A stretch of 9,224 bases of DNA, from NCBI GenBank assembly GCA_002329645.1, contig DCTS01000025.1, forward strand, positions 6,836-16,059. The letters run 5' to 3'. Under the pieces are notes generated by a model that was not told where the DNA came from, searched no databases, and was given only the letters and a program-made list of their open reading frames with translations. Shown here in pieces: positions 5,208 through 9,224 of the stretch. The first letter of the stretch is position 1, and the number at the start of each line of letters is the position of its first letter. Both the position numbers and the translations under genes were made by a program. This DNA comes from Lachnoclostridium sp. UBA1434 (lineage in GTDB: Bacteria; Bacillota; Clostridia; Lachnospirales; Lachnospiraceae).

Positions 5208-6845
5208 TTGGAATGCAGGGACATTAAGAAATATTACGGCAGCAGGCTGGTTGTCGGTCTGGAAGAGCTGAGGGTATATTCAAGCGACAGGATAGGAATA
5301 GTCGGTGTTAACGGGTCAGGCAAGACCACCCTGGTAAATATGCTGTGTCAAAGGCTTGAGCCTGACGAAGGATGGGTCCGCCTGTACGGGGACTACTCAT
5401 ATATTTCCCAGCTTGAACCGCCCGAGGTTAGGAGCTTGAGTACTGAAACGGCGTCTAAATTCGGCGTTTCGGACACATGGAATGAGAGCATGAGCGGCGG
5501 CGAGCAAACCCGGTTTAAGCTTGCGGCGTGCTTTGGCAATACCCGTATGATGATCTTCGCGGATGAACCAACCAGCAACGTGGATATGAAAGGCATAGAA
5601 CTAATGGAAGATAAGTTTGCCGGTTATGAGGGCGCAATTATTCTGGTTTCCCATGACCGCAGCCTGCTTGATAAAATATGCAGCAAAATACTGGAGATTG
5701 AAAACGGCAGGGTGAAGCTGTATAGCGGTAATTACAGCGATTACTGCATGCAAAAGGAGCAGGAGAAGGAAAGGGCAAGATTTGAGTATATTCAATACAC
5801 CGGTGAAAGAAAAAGGCTGGAGGAAGCGGCAATTGGCTTAAGGCAAAAATCTTCTTCAGTCAGGAGGGCTCCGAAAAGAATGGGTAATTCGGAGGCGAGG
5901 CTTCACAAGATGGGGAATCAAAAGGCCAAGGCTTCATTGGAGCGGGCAAGGAAGAGTATTGCCACAAGAATTGAACAGCTGGAGGTTAAGGAAAAGCCGG
6001 CAGACATCGAAGGAATCAGGCTGGATATGGCTGATATCAAGAAGATTTACAGTAAAATCGTCATTGAAGGAAGTAAAATAAACAAGGCATTCGGGAATAA
6101 GGTTATCTTTAAGGATGCCGGGTTTACGATAATGAACGGCTCGAAAACGGCTCTTATCGGCCCTAACGGCTGCGGAAAAACCACCCTGGTTAAGATGATA
6201 CTTGACAGGGATCCTTCCGTCAGGGTATCCTCCGCAGCCAGGATTGGCTATTTCAGCCAGGATATGAGCATACTGGATGAGAAACTGTCCGTGCTTGAAA
6301 ATGTTATGAAAACCGGTATTTATAATGAGAGCATTGCAAGGACATTACTGGCAAGGCTGTTGTTTAAGCGGGAGGATGTGTATAAGCCGGCAGGAGTCTT
6401 AAGCGGAGGGGAGAGGGTAAAGGCGGCCTTTGCTAAGATACTTATGGAGGATATTAACCTTCTGATATTGGATGAGCCTACAAACTACCTGGATATCCCG
6501 TCTGTTGAAGCTATTGAGGAGGCTTTATGCGGCTTTGACAGGACCCTGCTGCTTGTATCTCATGACCGGAGCCTGATAGGCAAGGTTGCAGACAGCATAA
6601 TAACTATTGAAAATTATAAAATAAATGTTTACAACGGAACATATGAAGAATATCTTAATAGGAGGAGCAAGGCTGCAGGCAATACAAAGGAAGATATTGA
6701 AAAGCAGATTATGGTTTTACAAAACAGGCTGTCCGATATTATCGGAAGATTATCCATGCCGTCAAAAAAGGATGACCTTGAGGCTCTCGACAGGGAATAT
6801 AAGGGTGTTTTAGGTGAACTTAAGCGGTTAAAAGAAGAAATATGA
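5208..6845 (+). CDS. ABC-F ribosomal protection protein (antibiotic-resistance type)
   Basis: This is a soluble protein with two ATP-binding domains joined by a linker and no membrane domain. ABC-F proteins enter the ribosomal E site and dislodge bound drug. NBD1 has Walker A GVNGSGKTT (33-41), signature MSGGEQ (95-100), Walker B ending in E120 (FADEPTSNVD) and switch H149. NBD2 has GPNGCGKTT (318-326), LSGGE (398-402), ILDEPTNYLD with E423, and H452. A basic helical linker (about 182-265) separates them and a charged coiled-coil tail (about 494-545) ends the protein. NBD1 lacks the Arm insertion seen in EttA-type factors. The ADEPTSN form of Walker B, the short NBD1 and the attenuator leader point to the Vga/Lsa/VmlR-like group (pleuromutilin, lincosamide, streptogramin A), by analogy only. 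TTG 5208 is the first usual start but lies 16 nt from the Shine-Dalgarno; an in-frame ATT at 5199 (Ile-Leu-Leu-Leu-Glu) has the ideal 7-nt spacing and may be the true start. Confidence 0.92.
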   Translation: MECRDIKKYYGSRLVVGLEELRVYSSDRIGIVGVNGSGKTTLVNMLCQRLEPDEGWVRLYGDYSYISQLEPPEVRSLSTETASKFGVSDTWNESMSGGEQTRFKLAACFGNTRMMIFADEPTSNVDMKGIELMEDKFAGYEGAIILVSHDRSLLDKICSKILEIENGRVKLYSGNYSDYCMQKEQEKERARFEYIQYTGERKRLEEAAIGLRQKSSSVRRAPKRMGNSEARLHKMGNQKAKASLERARKSIATRIEQLEVKEKPADIEGIRLDMADIKKIYSKIVIEGSKINKAFGNKVIFKDAGFTIMNGSKTALIGPNGCGKTTLVKMILDRDPSVRVSSAARIGYFSQDMSILDEKLSVLENVMKTGIYNESIARTLLARLLFKREDVYKPAGVLSGGERVKAAFAKILMEDINLLILDEPTNYLDIPSVEAIEEALCGFDRTLLLVSHDRSLIGKVADSIITIENYKINVYNGTYEEYLNRRSKAAGNTKEDIEKQIMVLQNRLSDIIGRLSMPSKKDDLEALDREYKGVLGELKRLKEEI

Positions 6846-6875
6846 CATTATGTTACGAAAAAATACCATATTATA

Positions 6876-6904
6876 TTGCTCTTTATAAAATGCAATAATA
6901 TAAT
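6876..6904 (+). promoter_or_regulatory. SigA-type promoter of the GDPD gene
   Basis: TTGCTC (6876-6881) and a perfect TATAAT (6899-6904) are spaced by 17 bp, giving a predicted start near 6911. The TTG of the -35 box is in frame with the downstream gene and could be mistaken for its start codon. The leader 6911-6962 contains a small hairpin (CGGC 6923-6926 with GCCG 6933-6936). No terminator was seen between the ABC-F stop and this promoter, so read-through is possible as well. Confidence 0.65.
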
Positions 6905-6962
6905 ACTATATAAGCAGATAATCGGCCAATATGCCGGTTCATTCCGGGATGATGTGATAGGC

Positions 6963-8759
6963 ATGAAATATATTGCAGTATTTAAGAGAAATATAGTTTA
7001 TGTGTTGAACATTGAAATACTTGCCCTGTTTATGTATACTTACGTTATTTTTCCCGCATGTCAGATGCTGTTGGAAAAGGTAATGGCATCACAGGGTTAC
7101 TGGTATTTCATTGATGACAATATTATGGCAGGCGTTAAGAATATATTGATATTATTAACGCTGCTTTTCATTGCAATTATTTTAGGCCTGTGTTTTTATT
7201 TTGAAATAATTATTCTGATTAACACCTTAAGCAGTGAGAATCATACATTAATAACCATTCTGAAAAAGAGCCTTCATTCATTAAGGAAGTTATTTTCACC
7301 CTTCGGAATACTTCTGGCTATTATCTCATTTTTTACCGGCATAATAATGCATCTCAACCTGCTGGCAAGGATTCTGGAAAACCTTGGATTAATCAGACAT
7401 ATCAGGCTTTATTTTGCAAATCATAAGGAATTAATTCTGCCGGCGTTTCTTGTCCTGCTGGCACTGCTTTATATAATTTTACGCTATTTGTTTGTTTACT
7501 CGCTGCTTGCGGGTGAAGACATGTCAGTCAAAAAGGCATATGGATTAAGTGCAAAATTAATGAAAAACCGCTATCTTAATTCGGCATTTGTGATGTTTAA
7601 ATCCAATGCGGCAGCATTGGTGATTTTTATGGTCTTATATTTGATTGCAATGTTTGCCTCTCTGCTTATTATCAGGAATAATGAAATAGTCAGACTGCAA
7701 TATGCCGTAAGTATGACCGTTATGGATACAATAAACCGGCTGCTTTTATTCTTTTACAGTATTGCCATAGTAATTGTCAATCTGGAAACGGTCCTGTTTC
7801 TTAAAAGAAAATATAACATACGGGACGAGCAGACAGGCCTAAGGCAAACCAAGCCCGCATCCGGACAGAAGAAAAAGCCCGGAATACTTAAGGTTACACT
7901 GACATTAGCAGTGCTTTGCTCAATGGTGCTTTTCATTTTGATTAACGATGATTTCCTGCATAATTTCCGTTTGCAGACAGGTTATGATCCGGAAGGAAGA
8001 AAGCCTGAAATCATAGCCCATCGCGGCAACGCCTTCTCCGCGCCTGAAAACACGCTGGCTGCCCTTATATCCGCAATGGAGGAAAAAGCGGATTGTGCCG
8101 AGATTGATGTCCGGCTGACCAAAGACGAGGTGCCCGTGCTTATGCATGACAGCTCATTGTTAAGGACATGCGGCATTAACAAAGAGATATCCAAGCTTAC
8201 CTATTCACAGCTTTCAGGGCTTGACGCAGGTTCCTGGTTTTCTCCTGCCTTTAAGGGGGAGAAGATACCTACGCTCCTGGAGGCACTTGAGCTGTGCAAG
8301 GATAATATGGCTCTTATGATAGAAGTAAAAACCGATAACGACAATGAGCGGATTATTGCTCAAAGGGTTGTTGAGAATATCGAGGAAATGGATATGGAGC
8401 AGGATGTTATAGTTGCGTCCTTTGATATAAATGTGCTGAAGGAGGTTAAGGAGCTTAATGAAGCAATTGCCACATGCTTAATCTTAAGAGTTGCTTACGG
8501 CAATGTGGAGAACATGGAGGAAGTGGATATATTCAGTATAGAATCAAGCTTTATTCAAAAGTCTGTGATACGCAATATAAAAAAGAGCGGCAAGGCCCTG
8601 GCGGTGTGGAACGTAAATGACAGCAGACGTCTGGCATCAATAAGCGATATGGATGTGGATATGGTAATAACCCGCCGTCCCGTAATGGCAAGGGAAATGT
8701 TTTATGAGGATGTTGTTCCTGGATTTTTAAACAAGTTAATTATATCATTCTTAAAATAA
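6963..8759 (+). CDS. membrane-anchored glycerophosphodiester phosphodiesterase
   Basis: This 598-residue two-part protein begins with about seven hydrophobic segments (near 12-33, 58-88, 113-135, 157-182, 215-238, 257-279 and 308-328), matching the membrane domain found with clostridial GDPDs. A GDPD catalytic domain follows (about 348-580). Expected active-site features are visible: HRG (353-355) followed by PENT (361-364), E380 and D382 in EIDVRLTKD, H395 in LMHD, and E454/K456 in IEVK. The family cleaves glycerophosphodiesters to glycerol-3-phosphate and an alcohol, with a metal ion. An odd number of helices and a lysine/arginine-containing N-terminus would place the enzyme outside the cell, where lipid headgroups or teichoic-type polymers could be substrates (inference). 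The frame stays open back to 6876, but a promoter occupies that stretch, so ATG 6963 is preferred. Its Shine-Dalgarno is weak (GATAGG, or GGGATG further up), and GTG 6954 is an alternative start. Confidence 0.85.
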   Translation: MKYIAVFKRNIVYVLNIEILALFMYTYVIFPACQMLLEKVMASQGYWYFIDDNIMAGVKNILILLTLLFIAIILGLCFYFEIIILINTLSSENHTLITILKKSLHSLRKLFSPFGILLAIISFFTGIIMHLNLLARILENLGLIRHIRLYFANHKELILPAFLVLLALLYIILRYLFVYSLLAGEDMSVKKAYGLSAKLMKNRYLNSAFVMFKSNAAALVIFMVLYLIAMFASLLIIRNNEIVRLQYAVSMTVMDTINRLLLFFYSIAIVIVNLETVLFLKRKYNIRDEQTGLRQTKPASGQKKKPGILKVTLTLAVLCSMVLFILINDDFLHNFRLQTGYDPEGRKPEIIAHRGNAFSAPENTLAALISAMEEKADCAEIDVRLTKDEVPVLMHDSSLLRTCGINKEISKLTYSQLSGLDAGSWFSPAFKGEKIPTLLEALELCKDNMALMIEVKTDNDNERIIAQRVVENIEEMDMEQDVIVASFDINVLKEVKELNEAIATCLILRVAYGNVENMEEVDIFSIESSFIQKSVIRNIKKSGKALAVWNVNDSRRLASISDMDVDMVITRRPVMAREMFYEDVVPGFLNKLIISFLK

Positions 8760-8788
8760 ATTCTTGAAATATGGCGTTATTTAATTCT

Positions 8789-8821
8789 TTGCTTTATTTA
8801 CCATAATAAATATTATATAAT
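8789..8821 (+). promoter_or_regulatory. possible promoter upstream of the sensor gene
   Basis: In a very AT-rich stretch, TTGCTT (8789-8794) is followed after 16 bp by TATTAT (8811-8816), with TATAAT overlapping at 8816-8821 (21 bp from the -35). Either could act as -10. Low-complexity AT sequence produces such matches easily. No SigD/FliA-type chemotaxis promoter was found in the gap. Confidence 0.35.
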
Positions 8822-8919
8822 ATATATAGGTTTTGTTAGCAGACTGAAGGCCGGGCAAGCATGGCTGAATTTCTGCATTAGGCTTGTTTTGTCAACACAG
8901 TATTACACAGGAGGAAAGC

Positions 8920-9224
8920 ATGAATAAGATTATTGCGATTTTTAGGGGTTTGCTATCAAAGTTAAACAGCATCGTAATTAAGCTGCTGATGGTTACTGTA
9001 AACGCTCTGCTGATATTAAGCCTGGCCCTGACATTTGTTGCAACTGTTACATTGGAAAAATCAATTCAAAACAGGGAGAAGGAATCTCTTAAGAACACGG
9101 CATATGCCCTTAAGAATGCCTATTATATTCTGACCGGCGGTGACTTTACCCGACTGGAGGCATATGTCAATGAGCACCTGGATAATGGCGAAGCGGATGT
9201 CACAGGTTCGGCAACCGCCAACAG
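8920..9224 (+). CDS. membrane sensor N-terminus, probably a methyl-accepting chemotaxis protein (3' truncated)
   Basis: The first 101 residues of a protein run off the window end. A short basic N-terminus (MNKIIAIFRG, K14, K21) leads into one membrane helix at about 18-44 (IVIKLLMVTVNALLILSLAL onward). A charged helix then enters an extracytoplasmic domain (LEKSIQNREKESLKNTAYALKNAYYIL). A signal-anchor helix followed by a long helix with this pattern is typical of cache-domain chemoreceptors of Clostridia, though a histidine kinase or diguanylate cyclase could begin the same way; the deciding signalling domain is not in view. The ATG has a strong Shine-Dalgarno, AGGAGG (8909-8914), 5 nt upstream. 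The leader 8822-8919 has only a weak imperfect stem (CAAGC 8856-8860 with GCTTG 8882-8886, then TTTT). Confidence 0.75.
   Translation, partial: MNKIIAIFRGLLSKLNSIVIKLLMVTVNALLILSLALTFVATVTLEKSIQNREKESLKNTAYALKNAYYILTGGDFTRLEAYVNEHLDNGEADVTGSATAN

Noticed and set aside
6876..6962. 29-residue N-terminal extension of the GDPD protein from a TTG
   Set aside because: The stretch carries a promoter with a perfect -10, and the TTG is part of the -35 box.
8767..8782. AAATA/TATTT hairpin after the GDPD gene as terminator
   Set aside because: Only five A-T pairs with no T run; too weak. No convincing terminator was found for this gene.
8822..8919. Riboswitch or SigD promoter before the sensor gene
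   Set aside because: No recognisable c-di-GMP aptamer core and no TAAA-15 bp-GCCGATAA arrangement; only a weak imperfect stem is visible.

Overview
The window looks like a piece of a Clostridia (Firmicutes) chromosome, possibly Lachnospiraceae or a relative. The reasons are moderately AT-rich DNA, strong purine-rich Shine-Dalgarno (SD) sites, a consensus SigA promoter, and clostridial-type proteins: a two-NBD ABC-F ATPase, a GDPD fused to a membrane domain, and the start of a membrane sensor of chemoreceptor type. Every gene found reads on the + strand. The assignment is inferred from style and families only.

Region 1 (2-2723) is the end of an operon. A coiled-coil protein enters from the left. 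It is followed 4 bp later by a 648-residue dynamin-like GTPase, and 3 bp after that by a 175-residue protein with an Ala/Gly-rich membrane hairpin. A hairpin at 2676-2723 probably ends the unit. Region 2 (2805-4770) holds an unrecognised 182-residue protein, a degenerate 16/17-bp tandem repeat array, and a YcaQ/AlkX-like DNA glycosylase with a QFD motif, closed by a strong inverted repeat.

Region 3 (4780-6845) is the most informative. A perfect TTGACA-17 bp-TATAAT promoter drives a leader of about 380 nt ahead of an antibiotic-resistance-type ABC-F protein. The leader can be read as a ribosome-mediated attenuator. A three-codon leader ORF (M-R-K) is followed at once by an anti-antiterminator strand (4895-4904). 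That strand pairs with an antiterminator strand (4982-4994), which can instead pair with 5162-5172 and so break a rho-independent terminator (5167-5193). The terminator's 3' arm is also the ABC-F Shine-Dalgarno. A drug-stalled ribosome on the mini-ORF would therefore switch on both transcription and translation. The ABC-F start codon appears to be non-ATG.

Region 4 (6876-8759) is a separately promoted seven-helix membrane protein with a C-terminal glycerophosphodiester phosphodiesterase domain, likely outside the cell. Region 5 (8920 to the end) is the N-terminus of a membrane sensor, most likely a methyl-accepting chemotaxis protein, cut by the window edge. No tRNA, rRNA, CRISPR array, insertion sequence or phage gene was seen.
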